Shown piece by piece: positions 63,580 to 64,000 of a DNA stretch of 64,000 nt (position 1 is its first letter; each line of letters opens with the position of its first letter). Source of the stretch: Synaphobranchus kaupii (lineage: Eukaryota > Chordata > Actinopteri > Anguilliformes > Synaphobranchidae); NCBI GenBank assembly GCA_029718625.1, contig CM056377.1:38998699-39062698 (forward strand), given 5' to 3'. Below the pieces are notes generated by a model. It did no database searches. It worked only from the letters and a program-made list of their open reading frames with translations, and was not told the DNA's origin. The position numbers were made by a program, and so were the translations under genes.

Positions 63580-64000
63580 GTAACAGTCCAGAAATGTGTA
63601 CAAGCTTGACTTGGTACAACTAGGTCAATCGTACCACATCTTCGCAGTAGACGATAAAATCTAAGGGATGTGTCTACAAGAACTTGCTAGTTAAACTACA
63701 CAGTAATTTTCTGTGTTCCAACTGCCATTAGATTATTTCCCATTTTTAGGACAAAGCAGTTTTGATATACTAAGTGCACCAGTTTAAACAGTTTTTTACT
63801 AGATGACTTGCCAAATCTTGCTGAATGGTGTGAATTACGTTTCACTCCCATGGATAACATAGTCCCCCATCATCCTGTACTGGTCACCTTCAAGGATGGA
63901 TTACTATTGCACATAGCCTGACATCTAGTAACCACTGTAGCACTTTGTCCTTAACTTTACATTAAGTAATGATTGTATGCCACTTTTAAAATACCTTCAG
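63580..64000 (+). other. ptprm: Intron after the last exon in the window (5' part)
   Basis: Donor gtaacagt, then AT-rich unique sequence to the window end. No repeat or further exon is seen. Confidence 0.85.

Overview
This window is vertebrate nuclear DNA, most likely from a ray-finned fish. It shows small GT-AG exons in long introns, long (CA)n microsatellites, Tc1/mariner, piggyBac and hAT-type DNA transposons, and tRNA-derived SINEs with teleost-style tails. I see no bacterial-type operon, no CRISPR array, no rRNA and no stand-alone tRNA gene. The species cannot be named from the sequence.

The only protein-coding gene I can support is the middle part of a receptor-type protein tyrosine phosphatase of the R2B (MAM-Ig-fibronectin) class. 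It runs 5'->3' on the + strand and is best matched to ptprm (PTP-mu). Fifteen exons (1,615 coding bases, about 538 codons) join in frame at canonical AG/GT sites. In order they encode: the last fibronectin III repeat with an RPRR protease site (1019-1292); a 12-codon linker (5482-5518); the stalk and transmembrane helix (12767-12902); a basic juxtamembrane segment (34619-34770); an alternatively spliceable linker of one 75-nt exon and two microexons of 27 and 12 nt (37003-37077, 37993-38019, 39574-39585); the wedge region (40503-40696); and most of the membrane-proximal catalytic domain D1 (47567-63579). D1 includes the KNRY loop, the WPD loop and the [10 protein letters not shown] active site. 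The extracellular N-terminus lies upstream of the window. The rest of D1, D2 and the 3' UTR lie downstream.

The remaining ~97% is intron. The 21.7-kb intron after the transmembrane exon is the main transposon store: a complete tRNA-type SINE, a LINE tail, an internally deleted piggyBac element with TTAA target sites, a hAT MITE with an 8-bp target-site duplication, a dead Tc1-like copy, and a nested palindromic cluster of Tc1 fragments. Other introns hold another Tc1-like element (52.6-53.7 kb), SINE fragments, MITEs, nine long poly(C)/poly(G) runs, and a 165-bp (AC)n tract.

The most interesting points are the symmetric phase-1 cassette with two microexons, an 83-nt hairpin with 22-nt perfect arms 118 nt downstream of the exon 47567-47654 donor, and the piggyBac and palindromic Tc1 structures. 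I found no convincing wholly new system.
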